NCBI RefSeq assembly: GCF_040066175.1 | Contig: NZ_JBEAAM010000015.1 | Span: forward strand, 1-64,000 | Reading direction: 5' to 3' | DNA: 64,000 bases | Origin: Solimonas sp040066175 | Lineage (GTDB): Bacteria; Pseudomonadota; Gammaproteobacteria; Nevskiales; Nevskiaceae | Part shown: one piece after another, positions 30,582 through 42,300 of the stretch | How the letters are laid out: each line of letters begins with the position of its first letter | Numbering within the stretch: position 1 is the first letter of the stretch | Program-made: the position numbers and the translations under genes | The notes under the pieces: model-generated | The model's database searches: none | What the model was told of the DNA's origin: nothing | The model's input: only the letters and a program-made list of their open reading frames with translations

Positions 30582-30638
30582 GTGGGGCTCGCTTGATGGC
30601 CGGCGGCGCTGGTGCGCCTGGCCATTGGTATCCAATGT

Positions 30639-30668
30639 CGCGGGGACCGGAGTGTACCGGTCCCCGCG
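30639..30668. terminator. Strong hairpin between the FabG-type gene and ribA
   Basis: A perfect 12-bp stem (CGCGGGGACCGG / CCGGTCCCCGCG) with a 6-base loop AGTGTA lies 17 bp after the stop of the upstream minus-strand gene. No T-run follows on either strand, so it may be a factor-dependent terminator or a leader structure of ribA. It does not resemble an FMN riboswitch. Confidence 0.55.
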
Positions 30669-30685
30669 CTTGAAAGGCAGCCGCC

Positions 30686-32098
30686 TTAGGCGCCGAACCA
30701 GTTCTGCCCGCAGACGCGCAGCGTGCGGCCGTTGACCCCCGCGGCGGCCGGCGACGCGAGGAAGGCGACCGCCTCGGCGATGTCCTGCGGCAGACCGCCC
30801 TGCGACAGCGAGTTGATGCGACGGCCGACCTCGCGCGGACCGACCGGCATCGCCGCCGTCATCTGCGTTTCGATGAAGCCCGGGGCGACCGCGTTGATCG
30901 CGCCGCCGCGCTGGGCCAGCGTCTCGGCCATCGCATCGACGTAGCCGATCACGCCCGCCTTGGTCGCACCGTAGTTGGTCTGGCCGGCGTTGCCGCCGAT
31001 GCCACCGATCGACGAGATGCAGACCACGCGCGCGCCGCCGTTCAGCCCCTTCTTCAGCAGCCCCTCGTTGATGCGCAGGATCGCGGCGAGGTTGATGTTC
31101 AGCACCATGTCCCACTGCTGCGGCGTCATGTTGCGCAGCATCTTGTCACGCGTCACGCCGGCATTGTGGACGACGATGTCCAGGCCCTCGGTCTCCGCGG
31201 CGATGCGCTCGGCCGCGTCCGGCGCGGTGACATCCAGCGCCAGCCCGCGCCCGCCGATCTTCGCCATCGTCTCGCCGAGCGCACCTTCCTGCGACGGATG
31301 GTCCATGCCGATCACCCGCGCGCCCTCGCGGGCCAGCACCTCGGCGATCGCCGCGCCGATGCCGCGCGCCGCGCCGGTCACCAGCGCCGTCTTGCCCTGC
31401 AGGCTGCCGGGCAGCGCCACGGCCGTGGCCTTGGCATGGGCGCCGACGGTCAGCAGCTGGCCGGACACGTAGGCCGAATGCACGCTGAGGAAGAAGCGCA
31501 GCGGCGCGTCGAGCCAGCCCTCGCCGCCGGTTTCCACTTCGATCAGGTTGCAGGTCGTGCCGTTCTTGCCGACTTCCTTGGCCAGCGAACGGACGAAGCC
31601 GCGCAACGCGGTCGCTGCGGTCTTGCGGCCCACGTCGATGCAGGACTGCGGCGCGCGCGACAGGACGAGGATACGGCCGTTGCCCGGCACGTTGCGCACC
31701 AGCGGCTGGAAGAAGTCATAGACCTCACGCAGCTGCGCCGGGGACGCGACTCCGCTGGCATCGAAGACCAGCGCCTGGCTGCGCGGCTCGCCGCTGTCGG
31801 GTGCCGGATTGCCGGCCAGCGCCACGGACATCTGCGCGGCGGCCGCCTTGATCGGCGCCAGTCCGGCGTGCTCCGGCACGATGCGCAGGATGGCGCCCAT
31901 GCCGCTCAAGGCCTTGAGCAGGGGCGCCGCGAGTGCCGCACCGCTGTCACCGCCGAGCACGACCGGCGTCGCCTCCAGGGGCCGGTCGGCCCAGGGTGCA
32001 TCGGCGCGGCGCAGGCGCGGCGGTGTCGGCAGACCGAGCATCGACGCGAGGCTCTTGCCGAACGGGGAATGGGTGAATTCGAGATAGCGATCGTTCAT
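30686..32098 (-). CDS. fabG: 3-oxoacyl-ACP reductase, long FabG4-like SDR
   Basis: 470 residues: a degenerate N-terminal Rossmann-like half (about 1-220) and a full short-chain dehydrogenase domain (about 225-470), as in high-molecular-weight FabG4 reductases. The cofactor loop TGAARGIGAA, HNAGVTRDKML, catalytic Ser in CISSIGGIGG and Y-x3-K (NYGATKAG) are present. It would reduce 3-oxoacyl-ACP or -CoA. The ATG at 32098 follows AGAGGT; upstream open frame is unsupported. It is first in a minus-strand run toward ribA. Confidence 0.88.
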   Translation of the reverse strand: MNDRYLEFTHSPFGKSLASMLGLPTPPRLRRADAPWADRPLEATPVVLGGDSGAALAAPLLKALSGMGAILRIVPEHAGLAPIKAAAAQMSVALAGNPAPDSGEPRSQALVFDASGVASPAQLREVYDFFQPLVRNVPGNGRILVLSRAPQSCIDVGRKTAATALRGFVRSLAKEVGKNGTTCNLIEVETGGEGWLDAPLRFFLSVHSAYVSGQLLTVGAHAKATAVALPGSLQGKTALVTGAARGIGAAIAEVLAREGARVIGMDHPSQEGALGETMAKIGGRGLALDVTAPDAAERIAAETEGLDIVVHNAGVTRDKMLRNMTPQQWDMVLNINLAAILRINEGLLKKGLNGGARVVCISSIGGIGGNAGQTNYGATKAGVIGYVDAMAETLAQRGGAINAVAPGFIETQMTAAMPVGPREVGRRINSLSQGGLPQDIAEAVAFLASPAAAGVNGRTLRVCGQNWFGA

Positions 32099-32131
32099 CG
32101 CCCGGACCTCTGCAGTGGGGAAAGTCTTGAG

Positions 32132-32149
32132 GCTGCGGATTATCGCAGC
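32132..32149 (-). promoter_or_regulatory. Candidate -10 inside an inverted repeat
   Basis: GCTGCG-GATTAT-CGCAGC is a perfect 6-bp inverted repeat around a 6-base core. On the minus strand the core region contains GATAAT (32139-32144), a good -10 for the FabG-type gene; the -35 is weak. The arms could form an operator that overlaps the promoter. The rest of the 259-bp divergent gap (32099-32357) shows no other clear element. Confidence 0.35.
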
Positions 32150-32357
32150 GCACCGATGCCGGCGACACGGCGCCGGCACGCACCGCCACCGCCCCCACCG
32201 CCATTGACGCGCCGCGGGCTCTGAAGGATAGTTCGCCGTCCGTGGCTTTCGGGCCACTCGCGTCGGCGCCCGGTGTCCGGGGGAAGATCGCGGCAGACCG
32301 CCGTGGCAGGACAGCGCCGAGCCTCGACAAACACTTTCTGGAGGGTTGGGAGCATCC

Positions 32358-33140
32358 ATGAGCGCAAAAGGCTTGACCATGTCCGTGGTCGCCGTGGCCG
32401 TCGCCGCAGGAACCTATTTCGGGCTTGAAGCCGCGTTCCCGCCCGCTGCCAGCAAGAATGCCCGCGACTCGAACGGCGCCGCCGTCGATCGGGTGTTCAA
32501 GGGAACCCTCGACACCTCCAGGCTCAGCGGCGCCGAGGCCGCGCAGGCGGTCGTCGAGCAAGAAGCCGGTACCGCAGATGCCGGCGCGGGCACGGAAACG
32601 GCGGACAGCGGCGGCTACGCCGAGGAATCGGATGGCAGCGCCGTGGACACCGCCCCGGCACCGGCCGCATCCACGTCCGCGGATGACTCGGCCTACGCGC
32701 CGGAACCGGAACCCGCACCGACGCCGCTGCCGACGCCGCGTCCCGAGCCGGTCACGCCGGCCGCCAAGCCCGCACCCGCCAAGCCGGACGGCGCCGGCGC
32801 GGCGGCCCCCGCCCCCAAGCTCGCGCAGTGGTGGGGGCCGGAAGCGGACGACCGGCTGTCGATCGTGTACGCTGGCTCGGCCGCGTACACGCGCGCCATC
32901 GTGCTGATGCTCAACGGCGCCTTCGACGACACCGCGTCGATCGAACAGAACGTGCGCGTCACCGACGCCGCGGGCAAGACCGTCGCCGGCAAGTGGCAGA
33001 TCGGCGCCAACAACAAGCGCATGCTGCTGCTGCCGGTGGACAAGCCCGGCATCTATACCGTCAGCGTGAAGGCCGACTTGGCCGACCGCAGCGGACGCAA
33101 GCTCGGCAAGGCGCAGAAAGGGCCGGTGCGCGTGCAGTAG
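32358..33140 (+). CDS. Membrane-anchored protein with Ala/Pro-rich linker and Ig-like C-terminal domain
   Basis: 260 residues; I do not recognise a specific function. One hydrophobic segment near the N-terminus (TMSVVAVAVAAGTYFGL) acts as anchor or signal. A long Ala/Pro/Glu-rich, probably disordered linker spans about 35-155. The last about 100 residues look like a bacterial Ig-like (Big_5-type) domain: VTDAAGKTVAGKWQIG, NNKRMLLLPVDKPGIYTVSV. The ATG at 32358 follows GGGAG; a TTG 12 bp upstream is less likely. It is a lone gene convergent with the cyclase gene. Confidence 0.75.
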   Translation: MSAKGLTMSVVAVAVAAGTYFGLEAAFPPAASKNARDSNGAAVDRVFKGTLDTSRLSGAEAAQAVVEQEAGTADAGAGTETADSGGYAEESDGSAVDTAPAPAASTSADDSAYAPEPEPAPTPLPTPRPEPVTPAAKPAPAKPDGAGAAAPAPKLAQWWGPEADDRLSIVYAGSAAYTRAIVLMLNGAFDDTASIEQNVRVTDAAGKTVAGKWQIGANNKRMLLLPVDKPGIYTVSVKADLADRSGRKLGKAQKGPVRVQ

Positions 33141-33173
33141 CCGCCGCCCGCGTTTGCGCAGCTCAGGCTGTCG

Positions 33174-33210
33174 GATCGGGCCGCCCGGCGAAGTGCCGCG
33201 CGGCCCGATC
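33174..33210. terminator. Hairpin between convergent genes
   Basis: Perfect 11-bp arms GATCGGGCCGC (33174-33184) and GCGGCCCGATC (33200-33210) lie between the stop of the Ig-like gene and the stop of the cyclase gene. T-runs are short (GCGTTTC on plus). It probably serves both convergent genes. Confidence 0.6.
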
Positions 33211-33215
33211 GCGTT

Positions 33216-34517
33216 TCAGGACGACGTGCCGGTCGCTGCGTGCTCCTGCAGCACGTAGGTCGTGACCAGCCCGTCGATGCCACGCACGGCACGCCGCCGT
33301 CGCGTCGCCGGGAGCGACTCGCCGCTTTCGAGCAGCGTCGCCTCGTCGATGTGGATCTCGCCGTCGGCGGCCTTGTCGCACAGGCGCGAAGCGAGGTTCA
33401 CCGCCGGCCCGACGGCCATGTATTCGTAGCGTCCGCCCTCGCCGACGATGCCGACCGCGACGCTGCCGCTGGCGACGCCCACGCCCAGGCCGAGCTCGCC
33501 CGAATAGCGCTTGAGGATCGGCCGCACGCGCGACTGCAGGCGACGCGCGAGGCGGATCGCGCGCTGCGCGCGGTCCTCGTATGGAACCGGCGCACCGATG
33601 AGGATCAGCGCGCCATCGCCGGCCAGGTCCTTCACCGTGCCGCCGAACTCCTGCGCGGCCGAACCGACGGCCGCATAGAACGAGCGCAGCAGGCGCATGA
33701 CCTGCTCCGGCGTGTGCGCCTGGGCATGACGCGTGAAACGGCGGATATCGACGCTGACCACCGACACGTCGCTGCGCTTGCGCGCCATCGCCTGCCGCAA
33801 GCCACGTTCACGGACCAGCTCGGCGACCTGCGGCGACAGGAAACGGGCCATGAAGCTGCCGCGCGCACCCAGGATCATGTAGTAGCGCAGCGAACCGAAC
33901 AGGAACATCACCTCGCCGACCGCGAGCGCCAGCGGCGAGACGCTCGACGGCAGCACCAGCGCCACCGCGAGGAACGGCATCGCCGCGAGCGCCGCGAGGA
34001 TGCGGATCTGCTCGGCGCGATCCGGCCGGCGCAGCATCAACAGGACGCCGGCCGTCATCACCAGCGCGCCGGCGCCCAGCATCGGCAGCAGAAACAGTGC
34101 GAACATCGGGTCCGGGAACCGATGTTCGGCGACGGCCAGTGCCAGTTCCCGATAGCGCAGCTCCGGCAGCAGTGCCACGAATCCCGCGTAGCTCGCCGAC
34201 AGGATCTGGGCCGCACGGATGAGCTTGTCGCGGCGCGGCGAACCGGCGGCATCCGGCACGGTCTGCGACACCCGCAGGCCCCACTCGCAGGCCGCGACGA
34301 AGGTCGCCGAATCCAGCAGACCCACGCCGCGAACCCACCACGGCAGGGGCGACAACGCGATGGCCGAAGCGGTCTGCGCATTGGCGTACACCGCCACGCC
34401 CAGCAGACCGAGGAACAGCCCGAGCCAGCGGCTCGTCGGCGTCGCGCGGTCGGTGAGCCAGAACGCGAGCCCCATGCCCAGGGCGATGATGGCGACAACC
34501 TCGTGTCCGCTCGTCAT
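33216..34517 (-). CDS. Membrane-bound class III adenylate/guanylate cyclase
   Basis: 433 residues from the ATG at 34517 (a TTG 42 bp upstream is possible). The N-terminal half has about six hydrophobic helices (e.g. VVAIIALGMGLAFWL, WLGLFLGLLGVAVY, FALFLLPMLGAGALVM). The C-terminal cyclase domain at about 240-420 has both metal aspartates, in VSVDIRRFT and LAGDGALI, and the GVGVASGSVAVGIVG and VNLASRLCDKA segments. It makes cAMP, or possibly cGMP, in response to an unknown membrane signal. It is divergent from uup with a 124-bp gap. Confidence 0.88.
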   Translation of the reverse strand: MTSGHEVVAIIALGMGLAFWLTDRATPTSRWLGLFLGLLGVAVYANAQTASAIALSPLPWWVRGVGLLDSATFVAACEWGLRVSQTVPDAAGSPRRDKLIRAAQILSASYAGFVALLPELRYRELALAVAEHRFPDPMFALFLLPMLGAGALVMTAGVLLMLRRPDRAEQIRILAALAAMPFLAVALVLPSSVSPLALAVGEVMFLFGSLRYYMILGARGSFMARFLSPQVAELVRERGLRQAMARKRSDVSVVSVDIRRFTRHAQAHTPEQVMRLLRSFYAAVGSAAQEFGGTVKDLAGDGALILIGAPVPYEDRAQRAIRLARRLQSRVRPILKRYSGELGLGVGVASGSVAVGIVGEGGRYEYMAVGPAVNLASRLCDKAADGEIHIDEATLLESGESLPATRRRRAVRGIDGLVTTYVLQEHAATGTSS

Positions 34518-34641
34518 GGCGGTGCTTGGATCGGGAAAATGGCGGCTCACTGTAGCCAAGTTGATTTTTCCGTGAATCTCGATGCCGATCGGCGGACCGT
34601 GCGGCGCCGCTAAACTGTGCGCCCATCACGCCCGCCTGCCC

Positions 34642-36501
<1,860 letters not shown>

Positions 36502-36557
36502 GACACGGCTGCGCCGATGCGGTCACAATGGCGGCGGCCCGGAACAGGAGACTGGCC

Positions 36558-37709
36558 TTGACGCTCGACGCCGCGCCGGTGGATCCCGGCGGCCTGCTGG
36601 AATACTCGGTGGTCTTCACCGGCCGCTCGCTCAATCACATGTCGCGTCCGTTCCAGCAGGTGATGCGCGACATCTCTGCCCTGCTGCGGCAGGTCTATGC
36701 CGCCGAAGCCGTCGCCGTGGTGCCGGGCGGCGGCACCTACGGCATGGAGTCGATCGCGCGTCAGTTCGCCGACGGCAAGTCCTGCCTGATCATCCGCAAC
36801 GGCTGGTTCAGCTATCGCTGGAGCCAGATCCTCGACATGGGGCGGCTCGCGGCGCGCAGCACCGTACTCAAGGCAAGCCGCATCGACGACGCGCCGCAGT
36901 CGCCATGGGCACCGCCGCCGATCGAGGACGTCGAAGCGGCGATCGCGCGCGACCGGCCCGATGTCGTGTTCGCGCCGCACGTCGAGACGGCATCGGGCAT
37001 CGTTCTGCCCGACGAATACCTCGATCGCGTCGCCCGGGCGACGCACGCGCACGACGGCCTGTTCGTGCTCGACTGCGTGGCCTCCGGAGCGCTGTGGCTC
37101 GACATGCGCGCGCGCGGCATCGACGTCCTGCTGTCGGCGCCGCAGAAGGCGTGGAGTGCCTCGCCGTGCAGCGGCCTGGTGATGCTCGGCGCCGAGGCCC
37201 TGCGCCGGCTGGAACAGACCCAGAACAGCAGCTTCGCGCTCGACCTGCGCAAGTGGCTGCAGATCATGCAGGCCTACGAAAACGGCGGCCACGCCTATCA
37301 CGCGACGCTGCCCACCGACGCGCTGCGCCGCTTCCGCGACGCCGCGCAGGAAACCGTCGGACTGGGTCTGCACGCACTGCGCGATGCGCAATGGCTGCTC
37401 GGGCGGCGGGTGCGCGCGATGCTGGCCCGGCATGGATTCCGCAGTGTCGCCGCACCCGGCTTCGAGGCACCCGGCGTGGTCGTCAGCTACACCGACGATC
37501 CGCTGATCAGCAGCGGCGCACGCTTCGCCGCCGCCGGCATACAGAGCGCGGCCGGCGTACCGCTGATGTGCGACGAGCCGCCGGACTTCCGCAGCTTCCG
37601 CATCGGCCTGTTCGGCATCGACAAGCTGCGCGACGTCGAGGGCACCGTGGCCCGGCTCGAACCGGCGGTGGCCACACTCGCCGGTCGACCCGCCTCGAAG
37701 CCCGCCTGA
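36558..37709 (+). CDS. Class V aminotransferase (alanine--glyoxylate aminotransferase family)
   Basis: 383-residue PLP enzyme of fold type I. The PLP lysine is K197 in SAPQKAWSASP. VPGGGTYGMESIARQF binds the cofactor phosphate, and VLDCVASGALWLD contains the ring-contacting Asp. A TTG start at 36558 is chosen because AGGAG lies 7 bases upstream and the conserved N-terminus (DAAPVDPGGLLEYSV) begins there; an ATG 30 bp earlier lacks a ribosome site. The substrate cannot be fixed from sequence. It follows uup by 56 bp on the same strand. Confidence 0.86.
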   Translation: MTLDAAPVDPGGLLEYSVVFTGRSLNHMSRPFQQVMRDISALLRQVYAAEAVAVVPGGGTYGMESIARQFADGKSCLIIRNGWFSYRWSQILDMGRLAARSTVLKASRIDDAPQSPWAPPPIEDVEAAIARDRPDVVFAPHVETASGIVLPDEYLDRVARATHAHDGLFVLDCVASGALWLDMRARGIDVLLSAPQKAWSASPCSGLVMLGAEALRRLEQTQNSSFALDLRKWLQIMQAYENGGHAYHATLPTDALRRFRDAAQETVGLGLHALRDAQWLLGRRVRAMLARHGFRSVAAPGFEAPGVVVSYTDDPLISSGARFAAAGIQSAAGVPLMCDEPPDFRSFRIGLFGIDKLRDVEGTVARLEPAVATLAGRPASKPA

Positions 37710-37817
37710 GCGCCGCGGCGATGATGCCGCCGGGCGGGCATCGCTTGACGCAGGTCAGCGCCGAACCCGCGCGTCCGGCCACACTGGACGAGGATGGTGC
37801 GACAGTGGGCAGACCGC

Positions 37818-39986
37818 ATGATTGACACCCGGCCCGGGCAACGAACGGCACGCACGGCGCAGCTGACCGCGGGATTCGTCCTGGCCGTCGGCCTGGCGAT
37901 CTGCGCGAGCTGGTTCCTGGGCGTCGAACACTACACGCGCCTCGTCGCCAGTTCCTCGACGGTGCGCTTCAACACCGGACTGCTGTTCGCGGCGGCCGGC
38001 GTGAGCCTTGTCTGCGCGCTGCACGGACGCCGCGCGATCGCGCTGGCCGCTGCGGCGCTGGTGGCGGCGCTGGCGGGACTGACGCTCGCGGAGTACCTGA
38101 CCGGCGCCGACTTCGGCATCGATCATTTCTTCATGCCCGCACCGACCGCGGTGGACGCATTGCCTTCGGGACGCATGGCGCTGAACACGGCGGTGTCCTT
38201 CACGCTGGCGAGCGCCGCGGCGCTGCTGATCGCCTACCGCCAGCAGGCGGTCTGGTCGAACAGCATCGCCTCGATGCTGGGCGCCCTGGTCATGTCCATC
38301 GGCCTCATCGCGCTGATCGGCTACTCCGCGGAGCTGCGCACCGCCCTGCAGTGGGCCGGCAACACCCGCATGGCGCTGCTCACCGCGGTCTGCTTCGTCG
38401 CCCTCGGGCTGTCCATCCTGCTGACCTCGGCCCACCTCGGCGGGCACCGGACCTGGCAGGACCTGCCCTGGCTGGCATCGGCGACCGGCGTCGGCCTGTC
38501 GGCCCTGTCCGCGCTCGGCTGGCACGCCGTCCGCTCCGCGCAGGGGATCGCGCAGGAGCGGATCGCCGATCTGCTGCTGATCCTCGGCCTCGGGGCATCC
38601 ATGCTGGTCGCCGGCGTGATCGCGCAGATCCGTCATCGCCGCCGGCAGTCGCAGGAACTGGCGCGCACCAACGCGATGTTGCAGGCGCGGTCAGCGGAAA
38701 TCGAGGATCTGTACGAACGCGCCCCCTGCGGATACCACTCGCTGGATGCCGACGGGCTGATCATCCGCATGAACCAGACCGAGCTGGACTGGCTCGGCCA
38801 TGCGCGTGCCGACATCGTCGGCCGCAAGCGTTTCAGCGAGCTGCTGACCCCGGCGAGCCAGGCGATCGTGGCCGAGAGTTTCCCCCGCTTCAAGAAGGCG
38901 GGCGCAGTCCGCGATCTCGAACTCGAACTGGTCTGCCGCGACGGCCGCGTCCTGCCGGTGATCCTCAGCGCGACGGCAGTTTACGACGCCGCCGGGCACT
39001 TCCTGCACAGCCGCAGCACGGTCTTCGACATCAGCGAACGCAAGCGCATCGAACAGGCGCTGCGCGACAGCGAACACCGTCTGCAGCTGCTGCTCGACAA
39101 CTTGCAGACCGCGGTCGTCGTCCACAATCCCGACACCTCGATCCGCTTTGCCAATCCGTCGGCGGCGGCGATCCTCGGACTGTCGATCGAACAGCTGCTC
39201 GGCCGGACGTCGATCGACCCCGCCTGGCATTTCGTGCGCGAGGACGAATCGCCGATGCCGGTCGAGGAGTATCCGGTCAGCCGCGCGATCCACAGCCGCG
39301 CCGCACTGCACGATTACGTGGTCGGGGTCCGCATCGCGCCCACCGAGCCCACCCGCTGGGTGCTGACCAACGCCATTCCGGACATCGACGCGCATGGGCG
39401 GATCACGCAGGTCGTCGTCTCGTTCATCGACATCTCGGACCGCAAGCGCCACACCGACGAACTGCAGCAACTCGCGGTGACCGACACCCTGACCGGTCTG
39501 GCGACCCGCCGCCACTTCGTGGCCACGGCGGAGCTGGAGTTCGCGCGCAGCCGGCGCAACCGCAACGATCTGGCGGTGCTGATCCTCGACCTGGACCACT
39601 TCAAGCGGGTCAACGACCGTTACGGCCACGCCGCCGGCGACGCCGTCCTGCAGACCCTGGGCCGGATCATCCACCAGACCCTGCGGGCCATCGACCTCGC
39701 CGGCCGCCTGGGTGGCGAGGAGTTCTGCGTGCTGTTGCCGCAGACCACCGAAGCGGAGGCGCTGCGGGTTGCCGAACGCCTGCGCGCCGCCATCGAAACG
39801 CGCACGATCGTCCTGCCGGACGGTCAGACCCTGCACGTCACCGCATCGATCGGCGTGGCGTCGCTGGAGGAAGCCGACGCCCGCCTGACCGACCTGATCG
39901 GCCGCGCCGACCAGGCGATGTACGCAGCCAAGTGCGCCGGGCGCAACCGCGTGCGCAGCCTGCGCGAGTCGGCCGCGGCCGGCTGA
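37818..39986 (+). CDS. Membrane-anchored PAS-PAS-GGDEF diguanylate cyclase
   Basis: About 722 residues. The N-terminal sensor module has about eight hydrophobic helices (to about residue 270). Two PAS domains follow (about 300-410 and 425-545). The GGDEF domain at about 555-715 has an active GGEEF (about 632-636) and a product-inhibition I-site RxxD five residues before it (RAID-LAGRL-GGEEF). It makes c-di-GMP under feedback control. The start is uncertain: an ATG 24 bp upstream is also possible. It converges on tex with a 4-bp gap. Confidence 0.92.
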   Translation: MIDTRPGQRTARTAQLTAGFVLAVGLAICASWFLGVEHYTRLVASSSTVRFNTGLLFAAAGVSLVCALHGRRAIALAAAALVAALAGLTLAEYLTGADFGIDHFFMPAPTAVDALPSGRMALNTAVSFTLASAAALLIAYRQQAVWSNSIASMLGALVMSIGLIALIGYSAELRTALQWAGNTRMALLTAVCFVALGLSILLTSAHLGGHRTWQDLPWLASATGVGLSALSALGWHAVRSAQGIAQERIADLLLILGLGASMLVAGVIAQIRHRRRQSQELARTNAMLQARSAEIEDLYERAPCGYHSLDADGLIIRMNQTELDWLGHARADIVGRKRFSELLTPASQAIVAESFPRFKKAGAVRDLELELVCRDGRVLPVILSATAVYDAAGHFLHSRSTVFDISERKRIEQALRDSEHRLQLLLDNLQTAVVVHNPDTSIRFANPSAAAILGLSIEQLLGRTSIDPAWHFVREDESPMPVEEYPVSRAIHSRAALHDYVVGVRIAPTEPTRWVLTNAIPDIDAHGRITQVVVSFIDISDRKRHTDELQQLAVTDTLTGLATRRHFVATAELEFARSRRNRNDLAVLILDLDHFKRVNDRYGHAAGDAVLQTLGRIIHQTLRAIDLAGRLGGEEFCVLLPQTTEAEALRVAERLRAAIETRTIVLPDGQTLHVTASIGVASLEEADARLTDLIGRADQAMYAAKCAGRNRVRSLRESAAAG

Positions 39987-39990
39987 ATCG

Positions 39991-42300
39991 CTACTCGCGC
40001 TTCAGCGCATCCGCCAGCGCGGCGCCGAGCGAACCCTGAGCCGGCCTGGCGGCCGACGGCGTCCGGCGGTCGGGTGCGCGCGGTGCAGCACCGCGCGCAG
40101 CACCCGCCGCGGCGCCGCCATCGTCCTTCTTCATCGACAGGGCGATGCGCTGACGCTTGAGATCGACATCCACGACGCGCACCCGGACGATCTGGCCGGC
40201 CTTGACGACGTCGCGCGGATCCTTGACGTAGCGGTCGGCGAGCTGCGAGACATGGACGAGGCCATCCTGGTGCACACCGATATCGACGAACGCGCCGAAG
40301 GCTGCGACGTTGGTCACCGTGCCTTCGAGCCACATGCCGGGGCGCAGATCGGCCAGTTCGTGCACGCCGTCCTTGAACACGGCGGTGCGGAATTCCGGGC
40401 GCGGATCGCGGCCCGGTTTCTCCAGTTCCGCGAAGATGTCGCGTACCGTCGGCAGGCCGAAGCGTTCGTCGGCGAACTGACGCGGATCGAGCTTCGCCAG
40501 TGCCCTGGCATCGCCCATCACGGCGCGCAGGTCGCGCCCGCAGGCCTTGAGGATCCGCCCGGCGAGCTCATAGGCCTCGGGATGCACCGCGGACGCATCG
40601 AGCGGCTCGTCGCCGCCGCGGATGCGCAGGAAGCCCGCGCACTGCTCGAAGGTCTTCGGGCCCAGGCGCGGCACGTTCAGCAGCTGCCTGCGGCTGCGGA
40701 ACGCGCCGTTCTGGTTGCGGTGACAGACGATGGACTCGGCCAGCGAGCCGCCCAGGCCGGAGACCCGCGCGAGCAGCGGTGCCGACGCCGTGTTGAGATC
40801 GACCCCGACCGCGTTGACCGCGTCCTCGACCACCGCATCGAGCGACTTCGCCAGGCGGTACGGATCGACGTCGTGCTGGTACTGGCCGACGCCGATCGAC
40901 TTCGGGTCGATCTTGACCAGTTCGGCGAGCGGATCCTGCAGGCGCCGCGCGATCGACACCGCACCGCGCAGCGACACGTCCAGGTCCGGAAATTCGAGCG
41001 CCGCGGTCTCCGACGCCGAGTACACCGACGCACCGGCCTCGCTGACGACCACCTTGCGCGGCCGCGGCTCCGGCAGCGACGTCAGCAGATCCGCCACCAG
41101 TTTCTCGGTTTCGCGGCTCGCGGTGCCGTTGCCGATCGCGATCAGCTCGATGCGATGGGCCTGGATCAGGCGCGCCAGCTCGGCCTGCGCACCGCGCACA
41201 TCGTTGCGCGGCTGGAACGGATAAATGGTCGTCGTCTCCAGCAGCTTGCCGGTGCCGTCGATCGCGGCCACCTTCACGCCGGTGCGGATGCCGGGATCGA
41301 GACCGAGCGTCGGCTTCGAGCCGGCCGGCGCGGCGAGCAGCAAGTCCTTGAGATTGCGCGCGAACACCTCGATCGCCTCGGCCTCGGCGCGGCTGCGCAG
41401 CTCCATCATCAGATCGACGGACAGGCTCAGGGACAGCTTCACGCGCCAGGTCCAGCGCACGACCTCCAGCAGCCAGGCGTCGGCCGCTCCACCGTCGGCG
41501 CGAATGTTCCAGGCCGCCGCGATCATGCGCTCGACCGGCTTCACCGGCGCCGGATCATCGGCGTCGATCTCGATCTCGAGCATCAGGATCTCCTCGTTGC
41601 GGCCGCGCATCATTGCCAGCGCGCGGTGGCCGGCGACCCTGGCCCAGGGCTCGCGATGGTCGAAATAGTCCGCGTACTTCGCGCCGGCGTCCTCCTTGCC
41701 TTCGAACACCTTGGCGCGCAGCACGCCGCGGTCACGCAGGTACTGGCGCAGCTGACCCAGCAGCGCGGCGTCCTCGGCGAAGCGCTCCGTCAGAATGTCG
41801 CGCGCGCCTTCGAGCGCCATCTTCGCGTCCGTCACCTCACCCTGCACGTGAGCCTGCGCGGCGTCGAGCGGAATCAGCGAGCGGTCGCCGAGCAGCAGAT
41901 CGGCCAGCGGCTCGAGGCCGCGCTCGCGCGCGATCTCGGCGCGCGTGCGGCGCTTGGGCCTGTAGGGCAGATACAGGTCCTCGACCTCCGCCTTGGTGGT
42001 GGCGGCGATCAACCTGGCTTCGAGTTCCTCGGTCAGCTTGTTCTGCGCGCGTATCGACTCGATGACCGCGGCGCGGCGGTCTTCCAGTTCGCGCAAGTAG
42101 CCGAGGCGTTCCTCGAGCTTGCGCAGCTGCGTGTCGTCGAGGCTGCCGGTCGCCTCCTTGCGGTAGCGCGCGATGAACGGCACCGTCGCCCCTTCGTCGA
42201 GCAGACCCACCGCGGCTTCCACCTGACGCGGCTGCGCGCCGATCTCGACGGCGAGCGTCTGCAGGATGTGGCGGCGGATGCGTTCGGCAGATGCGGACAT
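39991..42300 (-). CDS. tex: RNA-binding transcription accessory protein Tex
   Basis: 769 residues, normal for Tex. Order: helical N-terminal domain (VPFIARYRKEATGSLDD, conserved), YqgF-like domain (LGLDPGIRTGVKVAAIDG), two helix-hairpin-helix motifs (LNTASAPLLARVSGLG), and a C-terminal S1 RNA-binding domain (LEGTVTNVAAFGAFVDIG, VHVSQLADRYV). It ends with a basic low-complexity tail. The ATG at 42300 matches the family start; an in-frame ATG 57 bp upstream is possible. Little ribosome-site signal precedes either start. Confidence 0.94.
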   Translation of the reverse strand: MSASAERIRRHILQTLAVEIGAQPRQVEAAVGLLDEGATVPFIARYRKEATGSLDDTQLRKLEERLGYLRELEDRRAAVIESIRAQNKLTEELEARLIAATTKAEVEDLYLPYRPKRRTRAEIARERGLEPLADLLLGDRSLIPLDAAQAHVQGEVTDAKMALEGARDILTERFAEDAALLGQLRQYLRDRGVLRAKVFEGKEDAGAKYADYFDHREPWARVAGHRALAMMRGRNEEILMLEIEIDADDPAPVKPVERMIAAAWNIRADGGAADAWLLEVVRWTWRVKLSLSLSVDLMMELRSRAEAEAIEVFARNLKDLLLAAPAGSKPTLGLDPGIRTGVKVAAIDGTGKLLETTTIYPFQPRNDVRGAQAELARLIQAHRIELIAIGNGTASRETEKLVADLLTSLPEPRPRKVVVSEAGASVYSASETAALEFPDLDVSLRGAVSIARRLQDPLAELVKIDPKSIGVGQYQHDVDPYRLAKSLDAVVEDAVNAVGVDLNTASAPLLARVSGLGGSLAESIVCHRNQNGAFRSRRQLLNVPRLGPKTFEQCAGFLRIRGGDEPLDASAVHPEAYELAGRILKACGRDLRAVMGDARALAKLDPRQFADERFGLPTVRDIFAELEKPGRDPRPEFRTAVFKDGVHELADLRPGMWLEGTVTNVAAFGAFVDIGVHQDGLVHVSQLADRYVKDPRDVVKAGQIVRVRVVDVDLKRQRIALSMKKDDGGAAAGAARGAAPRAPDRRTPSAARPAQGSLGAALADALKRE

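Noticed and set aside
30582..30685. FMN riboswitch upstream of ribA
   Set aside because: The gap is only about 104 bp and shows one simple hairpin, not the conserved multi-helix FMN element.
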